From assembly GCA_964525625.1 (NCBI GenBank), contig CAZGKY010000053.1, forward strand, positions 1 through 13,995: 13,995 bases of DNA, in the 5' to 3' direction. The notes under the pieces were generated by a model, which made no database searches, was not told the DNA's origin, and saw nothing but the letters and a program-made list of their open reading frames with translations. The position numbers and the translations under genes are program-made. Position 1 is the stretch's first letter. Every line of letters starts with the position of its first letter. Shown piece after piece: positions 1 through 7,244 of the stretch. This DNA comes from Stramentimicrobium sp964525625 (lineage in GTDB: Bacteria > Atribacterota > Phoenicimicrobiia > Phoenicimicrobiales > Stramentimicrobiaceae).

Positions 1-47
1 CAACACCCTATCCTACACTCTTTCCCTACACGACGCTCTTCCGATCT
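1..47 (+). other. Untrimmed Illumina TruSeq HT i5 adapter (assembly artefact)
   Basis: Positions 15-47 match exactly the 33-base TruSeq read-1 adapter, which ends in CTCTTCCGATCT. The eight bases before it (7-14, CCTATCCT) equal the TruSeq HT i5 index known as D503, and bases 1-6 match the flanking P5 segment CTACAC with one mismatch at base 2. The whole block is therefore synthetic library sequence, oriented so that it reads into the insert. Genomic sequence starts at base 48, exactly where a coding frame is interrupted. Adapter identity comes from memory of the published oligo sequences and was not searched. Confidence 0.97.
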
Positions 48-1532
48 TGCTGTCGTCGGTAAACCCATTCCCAGTAAAATTGAGGCAACCATTGTAAAAA
101 ATAGGGTTAATAATAAATTACCCCTCCCTAAGGAAATAATTCCACTGGCAATTTTTAAACCTAATCCAGTCAATGTTACTACACCCACTACCATACCGGC
201 GCAGGCACAGGCTGAAGCAACTCCTAAAGCCCCTTTGGCTCCATCTTCAAAGGCACCCAGAAAATTTTTTAAGTTTAGTCTTGTTTCTTTTCTGAGCATA
301 CTTATTGCTAAGCTCATCACAATAGCCCAGAAAGCTGCAAAAAGAGCCGTGTAACCTCTAACTAATAAATAAACTAGACCTAAAATGGGCAGAAGAAGAT
401 GACCTTTTTCTCTTAATACTTGCTTGGCCTTGGGCAATCTATCTTTGGGTAAACCTCTAAGATTATCTTTACAAGCTTCTAAATGTACCATTGTCATAAC
501 AGCGATATAGTAAATGATAGCAGGAATAGCAGCAGCAGCAGCAATTTTTATATAGGGAATTTCTAAAAATTCTGACATAACAAAAGCTGCCGCGCCCATA
601 ACCGGGGGCATTATTTGTCCGCCAGTGGAAGCTGCTGCCTCTACTGCTCCAGCAAATTCTTTTTTATAGCCAATACTCTTCATTAAGGGAATAGTAAAAC
701 TACCAGTAGTAACTACATTGGCTACTGAACTTCCATTGATAGAACCCATAAAACCACTGGCAATTACTGCTACCTTAGCAGGACCCCCTGTAGTATGACC
801 GGCCAGAGCCATAGACAAATCGATAAAAAATTTCCCCATTCCAGTTTTATTCAATACTGAACCAAAAAGGATAAAGAGAAAGACAAAAGAGGAAGAGACA
901 CCTAAGGGAATACCATATATACCTTCAGTTTGCATGTAAAGGTGTTCAATAATTCTTTCTAAAGAATATCCTCTATGGGCAAAATAACCAGGCATATAAG
1001 GACCAAAATAAGCATAGAACAAAAATACGATTACCACTAATGGTAGCTCTGGACCAATTGCTCTTCTGGTGGCTTCTAAAACCAGTATTATAGTAATTCC
1101 ACCCATAAGAAGATCGATTTTACTTGGTAATCCAGCACGAAACACAAGCTCTTTATAATAAATAATCAAATATAAGCTAGTTACAGCTCCCAAAAAGGCT
1201 AAAATTAAATCAAATAAAGGCACCTTTGATTTATCACTACCAATACCCTTTTTGGTTGTGGGGTAGAGCAGAAATATTAATGCTAAAGCAAAAGCTAAAT
1301 GCAAAGCCCTTTGTTTTAATGCTAACCAAAGACCAAAACCACCGGTATAAAAATGAAAAAAAGACATACTAATAGCTATAATGGAAATAATGATAGCAAT
1401 ATAACCAACTGGCCTTCTGACATTGGATTCGCTATCGTACTGTTCTAATAATTTTTGCACATCAATTTTTTCTTTTTCTTCTCCAGGTATAATTTTTTCT
1501 TTAGACTTATTTATATTAGATAAATCAGCCAT
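48..1532 (-). CDS. TRAP transporter fused permease (TAXI/4TM-12TM type), 3' end missing
   Basis: Membrane component of a tripartite ATP-independent periplasmic transporter of the TAXI type, in which the small DctQ-like part and the large DctM-like part are one polypeptide. It moves the substrate delivered by the binding protein using a cation gradient. The frame is open for 495 codons from the ATG at 1532 to the adapter junction, ending in GMGLPTTA, a conserved motif of this family; roughly the last quarter of the protein is missing. Visible features are a hydrophilic N-terminus of about 40 residues, many hydrophobic helices from about residue 42, and family motifs GSSVANVVTTG (about 267-277) and ASTGGQIMPPVMGAAAF (about 301-317). 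The start overlaps the DUF1850 stop as TAATG, and GGAGGT lies 8 bases upstream. A run of five alanines (about 331-335) is encoded by a short GCT/GCA-type triplet run. The substrate cannot be told from sequence. Confidence 0.95.
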
Positions 1533-2074
1533 TATTGATTACCTCCAAAAAAATAATATTTTTTGATATTATTAAGAAAAAAAGTTAATTTATTTATCCG
1601 ATTAATATCAATAAATAATAATCTATCCCCTATTATCTTTGATAAATTGATTTCCTGATTCTTATATATCATAATATTTTCCCTATCTCGATATACTCTG
1701 TAATACAGTGGTAGAGAGATTTCTCTATACATATTTTTTATTTTAAACTTGTTATTTTCAGTAATGAAGATTTCTTCTCCAAAGGAGGTATAAGGAAGTC
1801 CTGCTCCATGGTCATAAAAATGAGTTTCTGTAAGTATCATTTTACCATTATTATCAAATTTGAAAAATTCCCAAACTGGTGTTTGGGCTACAGAATGAAC
1901 ATATACTAAGGCAAATTCTTCATCTGGAGATATTTTTTTTTGAAAAATAATTTGTTCCTCGGGAAAAGTTTTTATAATGAAAATATAGAAATACTCATTA
2001 GTCCAAAAAAGAATAAATACTATCAATAATGATAACGTAAAGAAAAAAAAATATAAATATTGCCTACTTTTCAT
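1532..2074 (-). CDS. DUF1850 protein associated with TAXI-TRAP transporter
   Basis: A 180-residue protein with an N-terminal hydrophobic segment (about residues 6-24) that probably anchors it or exports it, followed by a small outward-facing domain. The motif YVHSVAQTPVWE (about 58-69) and a GAGLPY element (about 91-96) are typical of the DUF1850 family, which is commonly encoded between a TAXI binding protein and the fused TRAP permease, exactly its position here. Its biochemical role is unknown; an accessory role in transport is inferred from context. The final codons (…FGGNQ, stop) contain the permease ribosome-binding site, and the stop overlaps the permease ATG by one base, so translation of the two is probably coupled. 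The ATG at 2074 has no clear Shine-Dalgarno sequence, which leaves the start a little uncertain. Confidence 0.85.
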   Translation of the reverse strand: MKSRQYLYFFFFTLSLLIVFILFWTNEYFYIFIIKTFPEEQIIFQKKISPDEEFALVYVHSVAQTPVWEFFKFDNNGKMILTETHFYDHGAGLPYTSFGEEIFITENNKFKIKNMYREISLPLYYRVYRDRENIMIYKNQEINLSKIIGDRLLFIDINRINKLTFFLNNIKKYYFFGGNQ

Positions 2075-2106
2075 AAAAATTGATTATGGTTTTTAATTTA
2101 ATGAAA

Positions 2107-2135
2107 ATTATGCATGATGATATTTAGATATACAA
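2107..2135 (-). promoter_or_regulatory. Possible weak internal promoter before the DUF1850 gene
   Basis: On the minus strand, TTGTAT (2135-2130) and CATAAT (2112-2107) are separated by 17 bases, about 33 bases before the DUF1850 start and just after the intercistronic hairpin. The -10 matches consensus at 5 of 6 and the -35 at only 3 of 6, in very AT-rich DNA, so it may be chance. If real, it would let the DUF1850 and permease genes be expressed without the binding protein. Confidence 0.25.
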
Positions 2136-2155
2136 TTTTAATTTGATAAAGAAAA

Positions 2156-2189
2156 CCGGGTACCATTACCGTTTGGTAATATTACCCGG
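2156..2189 (-). terminator. Intercistronic hairpin between the TAXI and DUF1850 genes
   Basis: Two 15-base arms (2156-2170 and 2175-2189) pair with a two-base internal mismatch around a 4-base loop; the stem base is GC-rich (CCGGGTA/TACCCGG). On the minus strand it is followed by TTTTCTTTAT, so it can act as a rho-independent, probably leaky, terminator or as a 3' stabiliser of the binding-protein message. The plus-strand side also has a run of six T, so it could terminate in either direction. Its place inside the transporter operon suggests more binding protein than permease is made. Confidence 0.7.
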
Positions 2190-2237
2190 ATTTTTTGCTA
2201 TTAATTTTTAATTAAGTTATTATATAAATGTAGTTAA

Positions 2238-3194
2238 TTATTTTATTAACCCAACCTCTTTATAATATAGCTCGGCACCTGGATGAAGTGGAATAGCCAT
2301 TCCAGACAAAGCAGTCTCTAGAGTGATATTCTTACCTTGAGCATGCACTTGAACTAATATATCTAAATTCTCCCAAAGAGCCTTAGTCATTTTATAAACC
2401 AGAGTAGGATCTAACTGAGAATCACAAATCCAGAGTGCTGGAGTAGCTAAGGCCAAAACAGGTTCTTGAATACCAGTATAGATGCCTGCTGGTATTTCGG
2501 TAATTCCATAATAAGGTATCTCTTCAACCAATTTTTCAGCAACTTTTAAATCTACGGGCACCAGAACCAGGTCTCGAATAGTAGCAATATTGATAATACT
2601 GGAGGTAGGATAACCAGCGGTAACGAAACCGGCATCTATCTGTCCGTCAATTAATCGATCGGCAACTTCGTTAAAGTTAATATAATCCACACTCATATCG
2701 TCATAGGTAAGACCATGAGCATTTAAAATAATTCTAGCATCGGCTTCAGTTCCACTATTGGGAGCACCAACTCCAACTCTTTTTCCCTTTAAATCAGCAA
2801 TGGTTTTAACTCCAGAGGCTTTGGTAGCAACGATATGTATTGTTTCGGGATATAAAGAGGCAATTCCTCTTAGGTTAGTAATGGGTTGTTGGCCAGCCTG
2901 AAGACCGGTGCCAGTATATGACCAATATGTAGTATTGGCTTGAGAAAAGGCTGTTTCAATCTGATGTCGAGCAATTAAATTACAATTAGCAATTGAAGCA
3001 CCAGATGTTTGAGCTGTTACAATTAAACCTTCAACTTTATTAGAGAGTAATTGTGCAAGAGCTCCACCTAAAGGATAATAGGTTCCACCTGTACCACCAG
3101 TAGCAATAGCAATAAATTTTTTTTGCGCTGAACCATTTAAACAAAATACTAAAAGAAAAATAATAATTAACAAAATAGTCATAAATTTTTTCAT
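2238..3194 (-). CDS. TAXI-family TRAP transporter solute-binding protein
   Basis: Extracytoplasmic binding protein of 318 residues. It begins with a typical signal peptide (MKKF, then a hydrophobic stretch to about residue 19, with probable cleavage near GSA-Q at 23/24). There is no proper lipobox; Cys18 is preceded by Phe. The mature N-terminus IAIATGGTGGTYYPLGGALA (about 28-47) and the segment KGKRVGVGAPNSGTEADA (in the middle of the protein) are characteristic of the TAXI (TRAP-associated extracytoplasmic immunogenic) family. Some members have been linked to glutamate or other carboxylates, but the ligand here is unknown. GGAGGT (3211-3206) lies about 11 bases before the ATG. The gene is first in the transporter operon, with a promoter at 3320-3348 and a hairpin after its stop. 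The length is normal for the family. Confidence 0.96.
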   Translation of the reverse strand: MKKFMTILLIIIFLLVFCLNGSAQKKFIAIATGGTGGTYYPLGGALAQLLSNKVEGLIVTAQTSGASIANCNLIARHQIETAFSQANTTYWSYTGTGLQAGQQPITNLRGIASLYPETIHIVATKASGVKTIADLKGKRVGVGAPNSGTEADARIILNAHGLTYDDMSVDYINFNEVADRLIDGQIDAGFVTAGYPTSSIINIATIRDLVLVPVDLKVAEKLVEEIPYYGITEIPAGIYTGIQEPVLALATPALWICDSQLDPTLVYKMTKALWENLDILVQVHAQGKNITLETALSGMAIPLHPGAELYYKEVGLIK

Positions 3195-3319
3195 AAAATT
3201 AACTTACCTCCAAAAAATTATTTTGATATAAAATAAAATTATCTAAATTTTTTTTGCTTATCACTCCTTTCCCCTTTTTCAAAAATAACCTCAGAAAAAA
3301 ATAATTAATCTTTAACAAT

Positions 3320-3348
3320 ATTATGCCTCATTTTTAGTAAAATTTCAA
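3320..3348 (-). promoter_or_regulatory. Sigma-A type promoter for the TRAP-TAXI operon
   Basis: On the minus strand, TTGAAA (3348-3343) and CATAAT (3325-3320) are separated by exactly 17 bases; both hexamers match consensus at 5 of 6. It lies immediately after the ybeY stop codon and would start transcription near 3313, giving a leader of about 120 bases before the TAXI start. No transcription data support it; the hexamer quality and placement do. Confidence 0.6.
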
Positions 3349-3352
3349 CTTA

Positions 3353-3817
3353 TTAAATTATCATATTTTTTGATAGAATATCATTCAGTATCTCTCTTTC
3401 TAAGTTTTTCATTCTATCTGTTTCATTAAGGTAATCGTGATCAAATCCTAGAAGATGCAAGAAACCGTGAATTACCAGAACAATTAATTCGTATTGTAGG
3501 GAATGACCAAAGTTTTTTGCCTGTCTTTGGGCTGTTTCCACAGAAATTACTATATCTCCTAATAGATATTCTTCTTCTAAATCAAATGAAGAGAAATTAT
3601 TTTCATTTTCCAACTGACTAAAAGCTAAAACATCTGTTGGAGCAGCAATATTGCGATACTTTTTATTTAGTATTTGTATTTCTTTATCATCAGTAAGCAG
3701 TAGACTAACTTCACTCGTTTCTTTTTGATTGGTTAATCTCATCGCTTTCAGCAATGTTTTTTTCAGTTGCTGCAAATTCAGGGGTATTTTCTGGTTGTTT
3801 TTTATAAGTACTTTCAC
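3353..3817 (-). CDS. ybeY: Endoribonuclease YbeY (rRNA maturation factor)
   Basis: Metal-dependent endoribonuclease involved in 16S rRNA 3' maturation and 70S ribosome quality control. At 154 residues it has the normal family length. The zinc-binding signature HGFLHLLGFDHD starts at residue 117 and supplies three histidines in H-x3-H-x5-H spacing (117, 121, 127). Upstream are the family segments LTDDKEIQILNKKYR (about 41-55) and PTDVLAF (about 60-66). The start is a GTG at 3817 with AAGGA about 11 bases upstream. This start gives the usual YbeY N-terminus of about 35 residues, so I prefer it to the internal ATG at 3742. The choice means the gene overlaps the end of pgpH by 107 bases in another frame. 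It is the last gene of the phoH-pgpH-ybeY operon, an order conserved in many Gram-positive bacteria. Confidence 0.96.
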   Translation of the reverse strand: MKVLIKNNQKIPLNLQQLKKTLLKAMRLTNQKETSEVSLLLTDDKEIQILNKKYRNIAAPTDVLAFSQLENENNFSSFDLEEEYLLGDIVISVETAQRQAKNFGHSLQYELIVLVIHGFLHLLGFDHDYLNETDRMKNLEREILNDILSKNMII

Positions 3818-5990
3818 TTTGAGATCGTTCCTTCTTTAATTTTCTTATTAATTCTTCATCTGGATATTCAATCCTATTATGAAACATAGCAGTTAATATT
3901 CTGGAGAAGACATCTTTAATTCTATTTAATTCTCTTAAAGTCAGATTACAATCATCAAGTTGACCATTTACTAAATTTCTATTAATAACATTTTGGGTTA
4001 GATTCTTTATACGACTGGCGGTAGGATTATTTAGAGTTCTTGCTTCTGCCTCCAGTATATCGGCAAGTAGAATTATTCCTGCCTCTTTGCTTTGAGGCTT
4101 AGGTCCAGAATAACGATAACTTTCTTCGTTAACTTCACTGGATTTATTATCACCATTCGATTGTAAAGCACGGTGATAAAAATAACTAATAAGTCCTGTT
4201 CCATGATGTTGATTAATAATATCAATAATTGATTTAGGTAATTTATACTTTTTAGCCATATCTATGCCATCTTTGACATGAGAGGCAATTACTAGGGCGC
4301 TTAAGCTTGGTTCTAAATCATCATGAGTATTTTTATAAGCTTCCTGATTTTCAGCAAAAAAATATGGTCTCTTTAATTTTCCTACATCATGATAATAGGC
4401 ACCTATTCGGGTTAGTAAGGAATTAGCACCAATCTCCTCAGCAGCTGCTTCAGCCAGATTACCAACTACTATGCTGTGATGATAAGTTCCTGGAGCATCC
4501 ACTAATAATTGTTTTAGTAAGGGCTGGTTTGGATTTGATAATTCCATTAAACGAAAAGAAGAGGAAATGTCAAAGAAGCTTTCTAAAAAGGGAAGAACTC
4601 CTATAGTTAAAATAGCAGAAATAAATCCATTCAATACACCCCACAAGCTGTTTTGTAGTATAATTTCAGAAGGGTATCTATTTATCAATCCAAGAGCTAA
4701 AATAGATAAAACGTTTATCAGGGCAATAAAAAGACCTGCCCTGGTTAAACTAGAACGTTGTGTTGCTTTCCGAATACTAAAAATGGAAATTAAACCACCA
4801 GCCAAAGCTACTATCATAAAGCCAATATCACCCAAAATGATAAATCCTATATTAAAGCTGAGCAAAAAAGTCATCCATATAGCTAATCTGGAATCAAGAC
4901 TAATCGCAATAAGCATAGAAGCAAAGGCCACTGGTATAAGATAACCAGAAATCTCGCTAGCAATCTTAGCTATTAATATTGTGGCAAGGTATATTATTCC
5001 CAATAAGGTTAGTTTATGGAAGTTACCAAAAATTTCTTTGTGATAGGAAAAAATATATAAAGTTAATAAAAAAATTAAGATAGCATTAATCAAAAACAAA
5101 CCAAATATATTTTTAAAACGCATAACTGGATTTTGTAATCCCAAAGCTTCTAACTTCTCAATATGATCATCTGTAACAATTTCGCCCTTTCTAATGATAA
5201 TTTGATCTTTCCTGATGATATCTTTTACATCCCTCACTGAAGCTATGGCTTCTTGCCTTTTTAATTGGGTAGCTTCTGCATCAAAAAAAAGACTTGGTTT
5301 TAAAAAATGTTCTCCAATTTCAACAGCCAAAATAGCAACATAAGGGCTAGTAGATAATTCGCTGATTTCTCTAATAAGTTGCTTCTTGGCTTGTTCCAGA
5401 TCATTTTCTTTGATACCCTGTTGCATAATCTTTTTTATAGATTGACTTATATTTTGTTCAATTTCTTCTAATGAGAATTGATCCATCCTCAATAAATTAT
5501 TTAATGCTGTACTTTCTATATCAAGAGCATATTTTTCCGCTAATATTTCTAAATCATTACTTATTAAAGATTCACTAAACAAGTCCTCGGATTCATAAGG
5601 TATTTGATCACCATTAATTCTTTTTTCAATAATATTTTTATGTTTATTTTTAAGATCTCTGATATCCGAAAAAAAATCAATTAATTCTTTTTCTACACTT
5701 TCTATGCTGGCTAAGTTTAAATTATAAACTTCACGAGTTGATTTTGCTGCATCTTCTTTTAGTTTTTCAGTAGCCTTTTTATTTATAAATTCGATCGTTT
5801 CCGGGGAAGTAATATCTCTTGGTGCGACCTCTCCCGCTTTTAGAAGAATCTTGCCGGGAATAAAATTAATAGCTAAGATAAAAGTTATAATAATAACTAT
5901 TAAAGAAAAGAATAATAATCTTTGTAAAAAGTCTTTTTGTAGAATTTTAATATTCTTTCTATTTATTTTATTTATTTTCATTTTTATCAT
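3711..5990 (-). CDS. pgpH: Cyclic-di-AMP phosphodiesterase PgpH-like (7TMR-HDED / HD domain)
   Basis: Membrane protein of 759 residues, formerly YqfF, that hydrolyses the second messenger c-di-AMP. Domains in order: one membrane helix (about 24-44); a large extracytoplasmic 7TMR-HDED domain beginning GEVAPRDITSPETIEF (about 53-68); seven hydrophobic helices (about 293-475); and a cytoplasmic HD phosphohydrolase domain with APGTYHHS (499-506), AYYHDVGK (531-538, His534-Asp535), ASHVKDG (569-575) and INQHHG (592-597), which carry the metal ligands. These motifs are intact, so activity is expected. The start is the ATG at 5990, or four codons in at 5981; neither has a good Shine-Dalgarno sequence, and both overlap the end of phoH, so translational coupling is likely. 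The last ~38 residues are a polar tail beyond the conserved domain, and most of it overlaps ybeY in a different frame. Confidence 0.95.
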   Translation of the reverse strand: MIKMKINKINRKNIKILQKDFLQRLLFFSLIVIIITFILAINFIPGKILLKAGEVAPRDITSPETIEFINKKATEKLKEDAAKSTREVYNLNLASIESVEKELIDFFSDIRDLKNKHKNIIEKRINGDQIPYESEDLFSESLISNDLEILAEKYALDIESTALNNLLRMDQFSLEEIEQNISQSIKKIMQQGIKENDLEQAKKQLIREISELSTSPYVAILAVEIGEHFLKPSLFFDAEATQLKRQEAIASVRDVKDIIRKDQIIIRKGEIVTDDHIEKLEALGLQNPVMRFKNIFGLFLINAILIFLLTLYIFSYHKEIFGNFHKLTLLGIIYLATILIAKIASEISGYLIPVAFASMLIAISLDSRLAIWMTFLLSFNIGFIILGDIGFMIVALAGGLISIFSIRKATQRSSLTRAGLFIALINVLSILALGLINRYPSEIILQNSLWGVLNGFISAILTIGVLPFLESFFDISSSFRLMELSNPNQPLLKQLLVDAPGTYHHSIVVGNLAEAAAEEIGANSLLTRIGAYYHDVGKLKRPYFFAENQEAYKNTHDDLEPSLSALVIASHVKDGIDMAKKYKLPKSIIDIINQHHGTGLISYFYHRALQSNGDNKSSEVNEESYRYSGPKPQSKEAGIILLADILEAEARTLNNPTASRIKNLTQNVINRNLVNGQLDDCNLTLRELNRIKDVFSRILTAMFHNRIEYPDEELIRKLKKERSQSESTYKKQPENTPEFAATEKNIAESDEINQSKRNE

Positions 5991-6978
5991 TATTTTTTTC
6001 TGGTTTTTTTAAATTATTTTTATCAAGTTTATAGGCATTTTCATAAGCCTGAATTATTTCTTTAACCAATCTATGTCTAATGACATCTTTTTTCCCCAGA
6101 TAAATAAAGTCTATGCCTGGAATATTTTTTAAGATATCAGCAATACTGATCAAGCCTGAATTAGTTTTCTGAGGTAAATCTACCTGAGTTATATCGCCAG
6201 TTATAATAATTTTTGATCCGAAACCGAAACGAGTTAAAAACATTTTCATTTGCCCTAAGGTGGTATTCTGAGCATCATCAAGAATAATAAAAGAATTATT
6301 TAATGTTCTCCCTCTCATATAGGCCAAAGGTGCCACCTCAATAATGCCCCGTTCTAAATAATTTTGAAATTTATCATAAGGAATCATTTCATACATGGCA
6401 TCATATAAAGGTCTAAAGTAAGGATCAATTTTTTCCATTAAATCTCCGGGTAAAAACCCCAGGCTTTCTCCAGCTTCTACTGCAGGACGAACTAAAATAA
6501 TTCTATCAACTTCCTTTTTTTTCAAAGCAGAAATAGCAATAGCCACTGCCAGATAAGTCTTCCCGGTACCGGCTGGACCAATAACGAATAAAATATCATT
6601 AATCTTTATTTTTTCCAATATCTGTTTCTGTCCAAATGTTTTTGGTCTAATTACCTTATCTTTCTTAAAAACCTCTATTTCTAGATTGTATAGTTCGTTT
6701 AATTGAAAAGCATTATTTTCTTTTATCATTTCCACCTGATATCTGATTTCAGATAAATCAACAGGATTTCCTCCTCGAATAATTGTCAGTAAATCTTCAA
6801 TAACAGAAACTGCTCGTTGAACATTTTTTTTATTACCGGAAACGGTAAGATAGTTGCTATTTCTGGTAGATATATTAACTGATAATGATTTTGAAATAAA
6901 ATTTACTTTATTATCAAGATAACCAAATAATTCTCTTAACTCATGTTCACTTTTTATTATTATAAGTTGTTCAGGCAT
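5968..6978 (-). CDS. phoH: PhoH-like ATPase
   Basis: Cytoplasmic P-loop ATPase of the PhoH family, related to the N-terminal part of superfamily 1 helicases and linked to RNA metabolism together with YbeY. At 336 residues it has the normal length. An N-terminal KH/R3H-like region (about 1-70) precedes the PhoH domain, with Walker A GPAGTGKT (134-141), the family motif VRPAVEAGESLGFLPGDL (163-180), Walker B FIILDDAQNTT (230-240) and MKMFLTRFGFGSK (244-256). The Walker B is normally LDEAQNTT; here the glutamate is aspartate (residue 235), a conservative but unusual change at a residue that usually activates water. A stop codon lies just upstream in frame, so the ATG at 6978 is the only ATG start available there. 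The nearest good Shine-Dalgarno sequence (AAGGA, 7002-6998) is 19 bases away and fits a tiny upstream frame better. The final 23 bases overlap pgpH. Confidence 0.96.
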   Translation of the reverse strand: MPEQLIIIKSEHELRELFGYLDNKVNFISKSLSVNISTRNSNYLTVSGNKKNVQRAVSVIEDLLTIIRGGNPVDLSEIRYQVEMIKENNAFQLNELYNLEIEVFKKDKVIRPKTFGQKQILEKIKINDILFVIGPAGTGKTYLAVAIAISALKKKEVDRIILVRPAVEAGESLGFLPGDLMEKIDPYFRPLYDAMYEMIPYDKFQNYLERGIIEVAPLAYMRGRTLNNSFIILDDAQNTTLGQMKMFLTRFGFGSKIIITGDITQVDLPQKTNSGLISIADILKNIPGIDFIYLGKKDVIRHRLVKEIIQAYENAYKLDKNNLKKPEKNNDKNENK

Positions 6979-6988
6979 TACTGATCAT
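6971..6988 (-). other. Possible five-codon leader frame overlapping the phoH start
   Basis: On the minus strand, AAGGA (7002-6998) is followed 9 bases later by an ATG at 6988 that opens a frame MISNA and a TGA at 6973-6971. The stop lies just past the phoH ATG (6978-6976), in another frame. phoH itself has only a weak ribosome-binding site, so ribosomes ending the short frame could restart at phoH. The pattern may be chance; only the spacing supports it. Confidence 0.25.
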
Positions 6989-7097
6989 ATTTCACCGTCC
7001 TTCAGCTGTACCTTTTTTAGTAGTGAAAATCTTCATAAAATATATAAATAAAATATTTCATATATTAGAACAATTCATCTGGTATTTTTCTTCCTAT

Positions 7098-7130
7098 TCT
7101 ATAGACCAAAACACTTATTAATTTTGTCAA
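7098..7130 (-). promoter_or_regulatory. Candidate promoter region for phoH-pgpH-ybeY
   Basis: A perfect TTGACA lies on the minus strand at 7130-7125, about 147 bases before phoH. The best -10-like sequences downstream are TCTATA (7105-7100, 19-base spacer) and TATAGA (7103-7098, 21-base spacer). Neither spacing is ideal, so the -35 is more convincing than the pair. A promoter somewhere here is expected because a terminator lies just upstream at 7190-7228. Confidence 0.3.
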
Positions 7131-7189
7131 TTAGAATCAATCATCTTGCAGTTTTTTTAAATATTTTAAACTTTATTGAATTAGTAGAG

Positions 7190-7228
7190 AAAAAAGAAAG
7201 ACCCAGTTTTAATAGCCAGGTCTTTCTT
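7190..7228 (-). terminator. Rho-independent terminator after yqeY
   Basis: Perfect 10-base arms, AAGAAAGACC at 7194-7203 and GGTCTTTCTT at 7219-7228 on the plus strand, surround a 15-base loop. Read on the minus strand the hairpin runs into a T tract (7195-7190). It starts 16 bases after the yqeY stop and separates rpsU-yqeY from the phoH operon. Confidence 0.85.
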
Positions 7229-7244
7229 GTAATAAGTGAAACTG

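Noticed and set aside
520..545. Triplet run (GCAGCA on the plus strand) as a microsatellite
   Set aside because: It is only a few units long and encodes an alanine run within a membrane helix of the permease.
4567..4944. Plus-strand open frame of 125 codons inside pgpH
   Set aside because: It is antisense to the conserved transmembrane region of PgpH, has no ribosome-binding site and no recognisable family; a shadow frame.
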